Origin: Psychrobacter arenosus
Lineage (GTDB): Bacteria > Pseudomonadota > Gammaproteobacteria > Pseudomonadales > Moraxellaceae
NCBI RefSeq assembly: GCF_904848165.1
Contig: NZ_LR884459.1
Coordinates: forward strand, 248,001-312,000
Length of the DNA stretch: 64,000 nucleotides
Reading direction: 5' to 3'
Position 1 is the stretch's first letter; each line of letters starts with the position of its first letter. The notes beneath the pieces are model-generated. The model ran no database searches. It was not told the origin of the DNA and saw only the letters and a list, made by a program, of their open reading frames with translations. Below, one piece after another: positions 34,572 to 43,708 of this stretch. A program made the translations under genes and the position numbers.

Positions 34572-36119
34572 ATGACTACGACCACCAATAATAAGCAAAG
34601 CAACGCTTCACACAAGCCTCAAAGTAATGTAGAAAGTAATGTCCGTCCCGATTACGATATCGAGATTCAAAAAATTGCCGATTATGTTTTAAACTTTAAT
34701 ATTGATAATGACTCGCCCAACGCGGACAACGCTTGGCATACTGCGCGCCATTGTCTGATAGATACGTTGGGTTGTGGTCTGCTTGCCCTACGTTTCCCAG
34801 AATGTACCAAACACCTAGGTCCTGACTTTCCCGGACAGATTACCCCTTATGGCGCTCGCGTACCGGGGACTTCCCATTGCTTAGACCCAATCAAAGCAGC
34901 CTTTGATATCGGTTGTATGGTGCGCTGGCTCGACTATAACGACACTTGGCTCGCTGCAGAATGGGGTCACCCCTCTGATAACTTAGGCGGTATCTTAGCG
35001 ATTGCTGACTATATTAGTCAGGTGAATATCAGCCAAGGTCGCGCTCCACTCACTATGAAAGCGGTGTTAGAGGCCATGATTATGGCGCATGAGATTCAAG
35101 GGGTGCTAGCGCTAGAGAATTCTTTTAACCGCGTAGGTCTCGACCATGTGTTTTTGGTGAAGCTAGCGTCTACTGCTGTGGTCGCTAAACTACAAAACCT
35201 ACCGCGTGAGCGTATCATGGCGGCTATCTCACAAGCCTTGGTCGATGGTCAAGCCTTAAGAACTTATCGTCATGCGCCCAATGCGGGCAGCCGGAAGTCT
35301 TGGGCTGCAGGGGATGCGACCAGTCGTGCGGTACGATTGGTCGATATCAGCAAACGTGGTGAGATGGGTATTCCTGGCGTGTTATCCGCACCGCAATGGG
35401 GCTTCTACGATGTGCTATTTAGCCATACTAATAAAGACCTAGCGACCAAGCCTGAAGGCGAGCGTCAGTTTAAATTCCAGCGCGATTTTGGCACCTATGT
35501 GATGGAAAACATTTTATTTAAGATTAGCTTCCCTGCCGAATTCCATGCTCAGACCGCTTGTGAGGCTGCCGTTATTCTGCATCCCCAAGTGGAGGGTCGT
35601 GTCGAGGACATCGAGAAAATTGTCTTAACCACTCATGAGTCCGCGATTCGCATTATTTCTAAAGAAGGGACACTCGCCAATCCCGCCGACCGGGATCACT
35701 GTCTACAGTATATGGTCGCTGTGCCGTTATTAACCGGTGATTTGATTGCAGAAAACTACGAAGACAGCTACCACGAGCAGCACCTGTCTATCGATGAGCT
35801 GCGCAGTAAGATGGTGGTAGAAGAGGATGAACGCTATACTCAAGATTACCTGGACCCAGAAAAGCGCTCGATTGCCAATGCCATCCAAGTGTTCTTTAAA
35901 GACGGCAGCAGTACCGATAAAGTCGCAGTGGAATACCCGATTGGTCATAAGCGCCGCCGTGAAGAAGGTATTCCAGTATTAGAAGCGAAGTTCCGCGCTA
36001 ATTTGGCAACTCGTTTTATCGAAAGTCGTTGTGAGGAAATATTTGCGCTATGTAGCAATCAACAGCAGTTAGAGAATACGCCCGTGAATGAGTTTATGGA
36101 CTTATTTGTAGTCAACTAA
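34572..36119 (+). CDS. prpD: 2-Methylcitrate dehydratase PrpD (MmgE/PrpD family)
   Basis: This 515-residue enzyme dehydrates 2-methylcitrate to cis-2-methylaconitate without an iron-sulfur cluster. Family signatures include [48 protein letters not shown] (about 117-143) and [16 protein letters not shown] [17 protein letters not shown]. The first 30 residues are a low-complexity T/N/S/Q extension. Presence beside AcnD+PrpF is redundant for the reaction. The Fur-type box suggests prpD is induced when iron is scarce. It is transcribed alone and converges on the SDR gene 22 bases away. Confidence 0.93.
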   Translation: MTTTTNNKQSNASHKPQSNVESNVRPDYDIEIQKIADYVLNFNIDNDSPNADNAWHTARHCLIDTLGCGLLALRFPECTKHLGPDFPGQITPYGARVPGTSHCLDPIKAAFDIGCMVRWLDYNDTWLAAEWGHPSDNLGGILAIADYISQVNISQGRAPLTMKAVLEAMIMAHEIQGVLALENSFNRVGLDHVFLVKLASTAVVAKLQNLPRERIMAAISQALVDGQALRTYRHAPNAGSRKSWAAGDATSRAVRLVDISKRGEMGIPGVLSAPQWGFYDVLFSHTNKDLATKPEGERQFKFQRDFGTYVMENILFKISFPAEFHAQTACEAAVILHPQVEGRVEDIEKIVLTTHESAIRIISKEGTLANPADRDHCLQYMVAVPLLTGDLIAENYEDSYHEQHLSIDELRSKMVVEEDERYTQDYLDPEKRSIANAIQVFFKDGSSTDKVAVEYPIGHKRRREEGIPVLEAKFRANLATRFIESRCEEIFALCSNQQQLENTPVNEFMDLFVVN

Positions 36120-36141
36120 CCTTATTTGGGGTGAGTTTAGC

Positions 36142-36933
36142 CTACCAAGGAATAGCTGCCCCCGACCAATCCACAAAACTTCCTGTCTGTTCAGCGCTCA
36201 TATCGGCTAGGACTGACAGGAGTTTTTCTGCACTATACTCTGCAGTGAATAGCTTCTCTTCCGGTACGTTACCTTGAAAAGGTTTAGACAGTTCGGTATC
36301 CACAGTGCCGGGCTGCAGAACCACCACACACACCTGTTTTAGCGTACGCGCCCATTCTATCGACAAGGTCTTCATGCCCATATTTAAGGCGGCTTTACTC
36401 ATCCGATAACTGTACCAGCCGCCCACGCGATTGTCCGTGATACTGCCTACTCGGGCAGATATGGTAGCGTAGATAGTGGCTGGCGCGTCTGTCATTGTAG
36501 TTGCAGTCTTAGTTGCAGCCGCGGGCTTTAGTAATGGCTTGATATGCTTAGCAATTAGCAAACTTGGCAAAGCATTGACTTTCATATTCTGCATAAAGTA
36601 TTCGGGCTCGAGCTGACGAATACTCTTTTCTGGACCTTCTGTCGCAGTGTGCAATAATCCCACCGCATTAATCACCCAATGTAGCTGCGTCGTTTGCGCT
36701 TTAATATCAGCAATTGTCGCTGCAATACTGGCTTCCTCCGTCACATCCATAGGCAGCCAGTGTAGATTCTCGGCTTGTAAACTAGGCTCACGATTATGAT
36801 AAGTCGCAAAAATTTGCACGCCTGCCCCTGTCGCAATGGGATTATCCTGCAATAGCTGCTGAATCATAGCCAACCCAATACCACCAGTACCGCCAATAAT
36901 CAGAAAGTTATGGGTTGAATTATTGTTATCCAT
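36142..36933 (-). CDS. SDR-family oxidoreductase, C-factor/CsgA-like
   Basis: This 263-residue Rossmann-fold short-chain dehydrogenase has the nucleotide motif GGTGGIGLA (about 14-22), NAVG near 90, the active-site Ser in TISARVGSI and catalytic YxxxK as YSYRMSK. The C-terminal PGTVDTELSKPFQGNVPEEKLFTAEYSA pattern is typical of the CsgA-like branch. The substrate is unknown. It stands alone on the minus strand, with the start ATG at 36931-36933. Confidence 0.87.
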   Translation of the reverse strand: MDNNNSTHNFLIIGGTGGIGLAMIQQLLQDNPIATGAGVQIFATYHNREPSLQAENLHWLPMDVTEEASIAATIADIKAQTTQLHWVINAVGLLHTATEGPEKSIRQLEPEYFMQNMKVNALPSLLIAKHIKPLLKPAAATKTATTMTDAPATIYATISARVGSITDNRVGGWYSYRMSKAALNMGMKTLSIEWARTLKQVCVVVLQPGTVDTELSKPFQGNVPEEKLFTAEYSAEKLLSVLADMSAEQTGSFVDWSGAAIPW

Positions 36934-37061
36934 AGAACTATTTCCGGTAATTAATAGAATTTTATACGTTATTTATAGCACGTTTACGCTTACCATTCTG
37001 GCTGTCCATCTCTTATTAGCCTAACTTTATAAACAAACCACGGCATCAATAAAAGGTCTTA

Positions 37062-37092
37062 TAAATAAAAAAGCCGCCAACTGGGGCGACTT
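37062..37092 (-). terminator. Rho-independent terminator of the purine permease gene
   Basis: An 8-bp stem (37071-37078 with 37085-37092, one wobble on the minus-strand RNA) is followed in the minus direction by a run of T. It lies 69 bases after the permease stop. Confidence 0.65.
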
Positions 37093-37160
37093 AATGTGTT
37101 TGAAAGTTATAGACCTAAGTCCCTATAGAGCCAGACATTAAGGCTAAAGCACGTGAGCTG

Positions 37161-38660
37161 TTAATGGTCGCTTAACGGCTTGGGACGATCTTTTAATGGT
37201 ACGACCGCAACTTCATTGCCTTCCGCATCAAACAACTTACCATTTTTAAAGTAATCGCCTTCATTTAAGTCAAAAATTACTGCGGGACGTACCGAACGGT
37301 CTTCAGTACCGGCAACGAATACTGACTGCTGATCTGAGTTGCCTAACTTCATATGATTAAACAATAAGTTTAATGCGATAGCCATGATGGCGGTTGAGCT
37401 AATACCCGAATGGAAAATCGTGGCAAACCAATCAGGGAACGCATCATAGAATGATGGCATAACTATCGGCAGCATACCAAAACCAACAGCGGTGGCTACG
37501 ATAATCAGGTTCATATTGTTCTGATAATTTACCTTACCTAAGGTACGAATACCACTGGCTGCGACTGTACCGAACAGTACGACGCCAGCACCGCCTAAGA
37601 CTGCAGTAGGTACCGCAGCAATCACGCGACCCATCAACGGCATCAAGCCTAAAATAATAAGAATAATCCCTGCAAAAGTGACCACAAAACGACTTTTCAC
37701 CCCAGTTACAGCGACCAAGCCTACGTTTTGTGCAAAGGCACTTTGGGTAAATGAGCCAAATAAGGGTGCGATGACACTAGAGATCATATCGGCGCGCAGA
37801 CCATCGCCCAGACGGCGTGAATCTACTTTAGTTTCAATGATATCACCAACGGCTAGCACGTCTGCTGAGGTCTCTACTAAGATGACTAGCACCACAATAA
37901 ACATCGAGATGATGGCAGGCAGATGGAATTCAGGCGTACCAAAATGGAAAGGGGTTGGGAAAGCAAAGATGGGGCCGACTAAGACTTGTGAAAAGTCGAC
38001 CATGCCGAGCATCCAAGCTAATAGCGTCCCTCCTACCATCGATAGCAAAATAGATAAGCGACTGATAGCAGCACTGCCTAACTTACTGAATACTAGCACT
38101 AAAGCTAAGGTGAACGCAGCGAGTCCAATGTTGGCCATGCTACCAAAGTCGGGCGACTTCATATTGCCGCCCATCGCCCAACGCGCGGCTACAGGCATCA
38201 GGGTTAACCCGATGGTAGTAATGACGGCGCCGGTGACTAAAGGGGGGAAAAATCGAATAATCTTGGAAAAAATGGGGGTAATAAGTAAGCCGATAAGTGA
38301 GGCTGCAATGACGGCGCCAAATACTGAAGGCAGTCCGCCCCCGGCTGTGACGATAGCTACAATAGTGGCCACACTAGCAAAGGATACACCCTGTACTAAG
38401 GGCAGCTGGCAGCCAAAAAAGGGAATGCCGAGGGTTTGTAATACAGTGGCTAAGCCCCCGATAAATAAGGATGCCGCTATCAGTAAGCCAATTTCGGCGC
38501 TACCGAGCCCGGCAGCTTGTCCTACGATCAAGGGTACGGCAATGATGCCACCATACATGGTTAAAACGTGTTGAAAGCCATAAGCAATATTGGCTAATAA
38601 TCCTAAATTTTCGTCTTCTGGTCGTTTAGTGACAGCAGTGGATAAGTGTTCTGACTGCAT
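37161..38660 (-). CDS. Nucleobase:cation symporter-2 family purine (xanthine/urate) permease
   Basis: About 500 residues from the ATG at 38660, which has AGGAG upstream. A longer frame from an ATG at 38738 adds 26 residues without a ribosome site. It has roughly 14 transmembrane segments. The NAT signature FAQNVGLVAVTGVKSR (QNxGxxxxTG) is of the purine rather than uracil type, and the helix 1 motif GFQHVLTMYGGIIAVPLIVG is typical. It imports xanthine or uric acid with protons. No purine-catabolism genes are adjacent; hpt is 13 kb away. Confidence 0.87.
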   Translation of the reverse strand: MQSEHLSTAVTKRPEDENLGLLANIAYGFQHVLTMYGGIIAVPLIVGQAAGLGSAEIGLLIAASLFIGGLATVLQTLGIPFFGCQLPLVQGVSFASVATIVAIVTAGGGLPSVFGAVIAASLIGLLITPIFSKIIRFFPPLVTGAVITTIGLTLMPVAARWAMGGNMKSPDFGSMANIGLAAFTLALVLVFSKLGSAAISRLSILLSMVGGTLLAWMLGMVDFSQVLVGPIFAFPTPFHFGTPEFHLPAIISMFIVVLVILVETSADVLAVGDIIETKVDSRRLGDGLRADMISSVIAPLFGSFTQSAFAQNVGLVAVTGVKSRFVVTFAGIILIILGLMPLMGRVIAAVPTAVLGGAGVVLFGTVAASGIRTLGKVNYQNNMNLIIVATAVGFGMLPIVMPSFYDAFPDWFATIFHSGISSTAIMAIALNLLFNHMKLGNSDQQSVFVAGTEDRSVRPAVIFDLNEGDYFKNGKLFDAEGNEVAVVPLKDRPKPLSDH

Positions 38661-39056
38661 GAATTTGCGCGCTCCTTGCTTGTTAATTTTTGCTGTGGTT
38701 TCGCCCCACGATTGGATACTGTCCTGAATTAGGACCATCTACCCAACCCGTCATTATTCATCCTGAATATACGTGCCCCTATCATGAGCCTTGACCTAAG
38801 AAATGTAAATTGAAATTTACGGCATTTAATCTTATATTTCATAAGAAAATTAAACTTATAGTGATACTAGGGCTTATCCTAGCCAATTTTCAGTATGGAT
38901 TTGCGCTATAGCATAATGATAAAAAAACCTAGCCGCAAATAAGCTACAATGAATCGCACAAGATTCGACTTAATTTATAACCAAGGCAGCATCAAGCTAC
39001 CGCTGATGTTTATTGCCCCTAAAGTAATATAACCCCGTTATGGATACCTCTTTGCC
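38661..39056. promoter_or_regulatory. Divergent intergenic region (purine permease / DUF2868)
   Basis: No gene is supported in these 396 bases. A 7-2-7 inverted repeat, GTAAATT-GA-AATTTAC, lies at 38805-38820 and is a candidate operator. The remainder is AT-rich promoter-like sequence. Confidence 0.45.
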
Positions 39057-40403
39057 ATGCTATCGAAACAAGACCAACTTACTGAGTTAGTGCGTGAGCT
39101 AGAAAGCCAAAATCATGTTTTTGCTGCCGATCCTTTATTGGTCACTGAAAAACTGCAAGACGAGACAGCGACCCCAATCCAAAAGCTGCATCGCCGCGCC
39201 GAACGCATCGATATGAATGGGCAGCTGGCGAGTACGTTGGGCAAGATTGATGGCCGCATTAAGGGCATTATCTTGGTGATGAGTGTCGTGTGGTGTATAT
39301 CAGGTTTCGTGGGGTTATTTACCTTACTACAAGCCAATGTGGTCAATTTTTTCTACGTGTTGGTGTGTCTATTAGGCTTTCATACTTTGATGTTGGTAGG
39401 CTGGCTGGTGCTCACGATAGTTAATCAAGGTAAGCAGTCTCCCAGTATTATTACCAGCTTTATCAGCCCTAAAGCATTGATTCGCGGTAAAGATGATGTA
39501 ACCCAAGCCGCGGTAGCGGTTTATGATCGCCAACTGCAACATACGGGGATGCGCTGGTATCTCAGCAAGTTTAGTCATCAACTTTGGCTCGCGACCTTAA
39601 CCGGTATGTTGTTGGCCATTATCTTTTTGCTCATCGTGCGCCAGTATAGTTTTAGTTGGGAGTCCACCCTACTCTCTGATGCGACCTTGATGACGCTGAC
39701 CCATTGGCTCGGCTGGTTGCCCAGTATGGTCGGTTTTAGCGTCCCCGATGCTGAGGCTATTGCACAGAGTCGCTTAGTGCAAGCAGCCATGCCCCTGTCT
39801 ATCGCGCGGCAATGGGCAGGCTTGCTGATTGGTAGCTTACTCATGTATGGCATCGTCCCTAGAGCCATAGCTTGGGCATTCTGTGCGTTAATGTTTAACC
39901 GCAAACAGATGCGCCTAGATTTGAAATTACCTTATTATCAAAAGATTATTAGTTTTTGGCAGCGCAAAGTGGTCGATGCCGACGACTTCGTTGAGCGCGT
40001 GCAGCCCGTCGCACCTGTGGCCAAAGTAACGCCAGGGCACAAGCTCGTCGCCCTCTTAGAGTATCCGTATGATGATGCCGCGTGGTATCTTGCAGCAGCG
40101 GGCGAGCAAGTGCATAACTTTGGTATTTTAGATGATCGCGACGATATGGATAAGTTAATACGCTATCTCGATAGTAATGCGGTTCAAGTCCTATTGGGTA
40201 TTCACGCCCACGCCCTACCTGACCGTGGCACTATGCGCAAGTTGGATAAAATTGCCAGCCATGCCAAGCAAGGCTTGATTGTACAATTGCTCAATGAATC
40301 AACGACTACGCCTGCTTTGGCTATTAATAATGCGGAAAAAGATCGCTATCAACAGTGGCAAACGGCATTAGCGGAACGGCAAATAGGTTTGGTTTCAGCT
40401 TAA
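39057..40403 (+). CDS. DUF2868 family membrane protein
   Basis: This 448-residue protein has four hydrophobic segments (about 72-90, 105-125, 180-200, 260-280) and a soluble C-terminal domain (about 320-448). That domain includes HKLVALLEYPYDDAAWYL and a Rossmann-like IRYLDSNAVQVLLGIHAHALPDRG. It is the standard partner of the DUF3482 GTPase that follows 61 bases downstream in related bacteria. Function is unknown; the pair resembles a membrane sensor or scaffold with a GTP-driven switch. Confidence 0.8.
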   Translation: MLSKQDQLTELVRELESQNHVFAADPLLVTEKLQDETATPIQKLHRRAERIDMNGQLASTLGKIDGRIKGIILVMSVVWCISGFVGLFTLLQANVVNFFYVLVCLLGFHTLMLVGWLVLTIVNQGKQSPSIITSFISPKALIRGKDDVTQAAVAVYDRQLQHTGMRWYLSKFSHQLWLATLTGMLLAIIFLLIVRQYSFSWESTLLSDATLMTLTHWLGWLPSMVGFSVPDAEAIAQSRLVQAAMPLSIARQWAGLLIGSLLMYGIVPRAIAWAFCALMFNRKQMRLDLKLPYYQKIISFWQRKVVDADDFVERVQPVAPVAKVTPGHKLVALLEYPYDDAAWYLAAAGEQVHNFGILDDRDDMDKLIRYLDSNAVQVLLGIHAHALPDRGTMRKLDKIASHAKQGLIVQLLNESTTTPALAINNAEKDRYQQWQTALAERQIGLVSA

Positions 40404-40464
40404 TAACTGGCATAAGTCGCCAAAGACTTTATAACTCTACAACTTTACACAAGAAATAAAAATT

Positions 40465-42117
40465 ATGTCTACTTCTTTTAAAAATACTAATCGCGATACT
40501 GATGCCGATACTAATACAGACGCTGGCCAAGCTCAGCCGCAAGGCTTGTTTGCTGAAAAGGCATTCAATTTGGAAAAATCCAATACGAATCAGTCTGTGG
40601 TAACTCGCGCAGTGACAGATAGTAAGAATACTGCAAACCTAGACAAAACGCAGGCAGTCGCCCAGGATAGTAGTAATAGGACCATGTCAGAAATCTTAAA
40701 AGAAGCCCCAAGGACGACATTGGCTATGGGTGAGGCGTTAAAACTAGCCGTCGTAGGACATACCAATACCGGCAAGACCTCTATCCTGCGCACTTTGCTA
40801 CGCGATATGTATTTTGGTGAAGTTAAAAATGAAGCGGCCACCACACGCCACGTTGAGCGCGCGATTATTAGCGACAGTCAGACGGGCGAAGCGCTCGTTG
40901 CCTTATATGACACCCCAGGATTAGAAGATGCCTCAGGCTTGATGGACTGGCTTGAGGACAATACCGCCAGTCGTCGTGATGGTATCGAGCGACTGCAGCA
41001 GTTCTTGGCGAATGATATTGCCAAAGGTGGCGACGAGCGTGTCAGTAGCAGCAATTTTGATGATTACTCGCAAGAGGCAAAGGTGATCCGTCAGGTGCTG
41101 GCGAGTGATATGGCGGTCTACGTGATTGATGCCCGCGAGCCGGTATTGGGTAAATATAAAGACGAGTTGGCTATCCTATCGTGGGCGGCCATCCCTGTAA
41201 TGCCCGTCTTTAACTTTACGGACAGCCAAGACGCTAACATCAGTGAGTGGCAAACCATGCTGGCGCGTCGTAACCTGCATATTTCGACCCGTTTTGACTC
41301 GGTGGCCTTTGAATTTAACGATGAGATGCACCTTTGGCAAAACCTCGCTACCATGCTCACCCATCCAGAGATACTCAATCAGCTGATCCATCGCCGCAAA
41401 GAAGATTGGGAGCGTCTGTATGATGAGGCCACTATCGTTATCGCAGATTTCTTGCTGAATGTCGCCGCTTTTGTGCGGGGGATTAAAGAAGAGGATGACC
41501 CAATGCCAGTATTGCATGAGATGCAAGAGGCGGTACGGCAGACCGAACGTGCCATGCAAGGTCAATTGCTCAACCTGTATAAGTTTTATGACAATGCAGC
41601 AGTGGCCACGCCTTTAGAGCTACAAGAATACCAGCAAGATCCTTTTGACCCTGAGCTGTTAAAGGCTTATGGCATTCGCACGACCTCGGGTGCGGCAGCG
41701 GGTGCATTATTGGGGTTAGGCATTGATGCGGCAGCGTTAGGCACGACCTTAGGTTTGGGCGCGGCACTGGGCGGTATTGCCGGTGGCTTACTGTCCAATA
41801 CTGGCAGTATTGCCGATAAGATTACCGGTGTGAAGCGTTTATATATCGATCCTGCGACTTTGACTCTACTGGCCACACGCTCACAAGATTTATTAACGTC
41901 ATTGCGCCATCGTGGTCATGCCGCTACCGCCGACAGTCCGGTCGCTGAGTTGCAAGAGCAGTCTATCGCGCCTTGGGAGCCGAGTAAATTACCCAGCGAG
42001 CTCAAAAAAGCCCGTGGCAAACCGCAATGGAGCAGCCTCACGGGCAATAATAGCGAGCAATCGCGCGAGATGCGCATGGATGCCGCTTGGAATCTATCAA
42101 GAAAACTGCGTCGTTAG
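40465..42117 (+). CDS. DUF3482 GTPase (Era-like G domain)
   Basis: This 550-residue protein has an 80-residue disordered N-terminus. A small-GTPase domain follows: G1 GHTNTGKTS (about 97-105), G2 threonines in EAATTRHVE and G3 DTPG (about 150-153). The DUF3482 C-terminal region holds a glycine/alanine-rich hydrophobic hairpin, GAAAGALLGLGIDAAALGTTLGLGAALGGIAGGLL (about 410-445), able to insert into a membrane. It is co-directional with the DUF2868 gene and probably forms a membrane-bound GTPase unit with it. The cellular role is not known. Confidence 0.85.
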   Translation: MSTSFKNTNRDTDADTNTDAGQAQPQGLFAEKAFNLEKSNTNQSVVTRAVTDSKNTANLDKTQAVAQDSSNRTMSEILKEAPRTTLAMGEALKLAVVGHTNTGKTSILRTLLRDMYFGEVKNEAATTRHVERAIISDSQTGEALVALYDTPGLEDASGLMDWLEDNTASRRDGIERLQQFLANDIAKGGDERVSSSNFDDYSQEAKVIRQVLASDMAVYVIDAREPVLGKYKDELAILSWAAIPVMPVFNFTDSQDANISEWQTMLARRNLHISTRFDSVAFEFNDEMHLWQNLATMLTHPEILNQLIHRRKEDWERLYDEATIVIADFLLNVAAFVRGIKEEDDPMPVLHEMQEAVRQTERAMQGQLLNLYKFYDNAAVATPLELQEYQQDPFDPELLKAYGIRTTSGAAAGALLGLGIDAAALGTTLGLGAALGGIAGGLLSNTGSIADKITGVKRLYIDPATLTLLATRSQDLLTSLRHRGHAATADSPVAELQEQSIAPWEPSKLPSELKKARGKPQWSSLTGNNSEQSREMRMDAAWNLSRKLRR

Positions 42118-42131
42118 GTTTTCTAAAAGCG

Positions 42132-43136
42132 CTACCGTGCCGTTATCGCCTGGAGCGCAGCAAAACCGCGAATATCCGTCTGCTGCAGATACATTTGGTA
42201 GCGCGGGTAGTCGCTAAATATCTGCTCAATCTCTGCTAATAACTTCTGCTGGCGGGTCGCGCGTTGTTGCCAAAAGTCATCGCTTTGCTGCGGTTGAATC
42301 AACTGATTGACCACAATAGCGGCTGGCGTGAGTTGCGCGGATTTTAACTGCTCCGTGGCGCGGCGAGTCTCTTCAATCGGTAAGGTATCTGCAGTTAGCA
42401 CCAGAATTACAGCCGTTTTCTCCTTATCGTGTAGCAAGTTGCCCGCAGCACTAAATAGTTGCTTACGACGGCTTAATACCTCTACCGCTTGTTGCCAACG
42501 GTCCGGTTTGCCTGCTTTCTCAAAAGGGTTGGTCAGTTGGCTTTTTTGTGTTGCAGTGCTTAGATGATCGGCGGCACTTTTTAGTTTCGCTTGGCGGCGT
42601 TGCTGGGTAAGTAAGCCGTCAGTCCACGCTTCCATCATTTCCGGCAATACGAGCAGGCGCAAGGTATGCCCTGTCGGAGCGGTATCAAAGATGACGTGTT
42701 CGTAGCCTGCTGCCACAGCGTCTACTAAATGCTTGCAGATAGACTCCAGCATCGCGGCTTCCTGCGCTCCCGGTGCCGTTTTAGACAGTTTGAGATGCGC
42801 CTGAATCTTCGGCATCATCTCCGGATTGGCATAGCCACTAATTGTGCGCTCCACTTGGGCAAAGTGCTGATCGATAATAATGTCAGGGTCTAATTCAATA
42901 ATATCCAATTGCTCATGCAGCGCTGTCTTCTTATGGCCGAGTTTGGTCGCAAAGATATCCCCTAAACTGTGCGCAGGATCCGTTGAAATTAACAAAGTAC
43001 GCTGACCTTGAGTCGCAAAGTTGACTGCTAATGCCGCTGCCGTTGTGGACTTACCTACCCCACCTTTACCGCCAACGAAGATGATAGGCGTGTTATTTAG
43101 CTGGCTGGCCAACTGCTGAAGCGGCTGAAAACTCAT
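42132..43136 (-). CDS. ArsA/GET3-family ATPase
   Basis: This 334-residue deviant-Walker ATPase has a P-loop GGKGGVGKSTTAAALA (about 17-32) with the signature lysine, switch I TDPAHSLGDIF, switch II FDTAPTGHTLRLL and a C-terminal sensor region. There is a single ATPase domain, as in GET3 and single-domain ArsA. No arsR, arsB or arsC is nearby. It is the last gene after the CstA-type carrier and the CC-tailed protein, on the same strand, so it probably serves that transport module rather than arsenite export. Confidence 0.87.
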   Translation of the reverse strand: MSFQPLQQLASQLNNTPIIFVGGKGGVGKSTTAAALAVNFATQGQRTLLISTDPAHSLGDIFATKLGHKKTALHEQLDIIELDPDIIIDQHFAQVERTISGYANPEMMPKIQAHLKLSKTAPGAQEAAMLESICKHLVDAVAAGYEHVIFDTAPTGHTLRLLVLPEMMEAWTDGLLTQQRRQAKLKSAADHLSTATQKSQLTNPFEKAGKPDRWQQAVEVLSRRKQLFSAAGNLLHDKEKTAVILVLTADTLPIEETRRATEQLKSAQLTPAAIVVNQLIQPQQSDDFWQQRATRQQKLLAEIEQIFSDYPRYQMYLQQTDIRGFAALQAITAR

Positions 43137-43261
43137 GAGATATCCTATAAATCGTTATAATTAAATAGTGGAACTAATGACTCTGAAAGAAAAAGAAAAG
43201 AGGCTTTGCAGATATTTATTTATAAAAATGCTTATTTATAAAGGCACCTAGCCATAATCGC

Positions 43262-43528
43262 TTAGCAACAGCCACCATGTTGTAGCGGACAGCGCTCCAT
43301 ACCCATGCGAGTATGCCACTCATGAAATTTCTCTAAAAATATCGGCTGTAGCTCTAGCGTATAAAAACTCGCCGGATTATCAATCCCTAAGCTTTCTGCA
43401 AATAACAGCAGCATAAATAAATCTTCTTCATCACGCGCAGCCCGAGCTAGGGTCTGCCGATAGGGTGCGTGGTAAAACTCGTTGAGTCCTGCAACAAAGC
43501 GCTGCCATAATGAGGTCTCTTGGCTCAT
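43262..43528 (-). CDS. Small CC-tailed protein (cory-CC-star type)
   Basis: This 88-residue soluble protein has a compact helical body (FVAGLNEFYHAPYRQTLARAARDEEDLFMLLLFAESLGIDNPASFYTLEL) and a C-terminus ending ERCPLQHGGCC immediately before the stop. The terminal CC pair matches what I recall as the cory-CC-star family, found near CstA-type carriers. It lies between such a carrier and an ArsA-type ATPase. By analogy to the small YbdD/YjiX partners of E. coli CstA/BtsT it may be a carrier accessory. The thiol tail could bind a metal or be modified; this is inference. Confidence 0.75.
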   Translation of the reverse strand: MSQETSLWQRFVAGLNEFYHAPYRQTLARAARDEEDLFMLLLFAESLGIDNPASFYTLELQPIFLEKFHEWHTRMGMERCPLQHGGCC

Positions 43529-43644
43529 AACTGTCTCCTTGATAGGCTATAAGTGAGTCTATTTGCATCGTTATGCCTATTATTTATCATACCTGCTATT
43601 TAGTGTTTATTCATCCTAGCCCGTATTAATTTCATCGCCACAAG

Positions 43645-43674
43645 AAAAAACGCCAGCGACTGCCAGCGTTTTTT
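43645..43674. terminator. Hairpin terminator between the carrier and the CC-tailed gene
   Basis: A 9-bp stem (43645-43653 with 43666-43674) has T/A tracts on both sides and can act in either direction. It would attenuate read-through from the carrier into the two downstream genes. Confidence 0.6.
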
Positions 43675-43708
43675 TCTTTTCGTTAAAAACTGCGTCTTCT
43701 ACTTTAGG

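Noticed and set aside
34394..34591. 65-codon + strand frame before prpD
   Set aside because: It overlaps the prpD start and the candidate Fur box and -10 element, has no ribosome site and no protein-like composition.
37678..38574. 298-codon open frame on the + strand
   Set aside because: It is entirely antisense to the purine permease gene, and its low-complexity K/T/P-rich translation is a typical shadow of a membrane-protein gene.
38661..38738. 26-residue N-terminal extension of the purine permease
   Set aside because: The upstream ATG lacks a ribosome site whereas AGGAG precedes the ATG at 38660; kept only as an alternative.
42132..43528. Arsenite resistance operon
   Set aside because: The ATPase is ArsA-like, but no ArsR, ArsB, ArsC or ArsD gene is present and the context is a CstA-type carrier.
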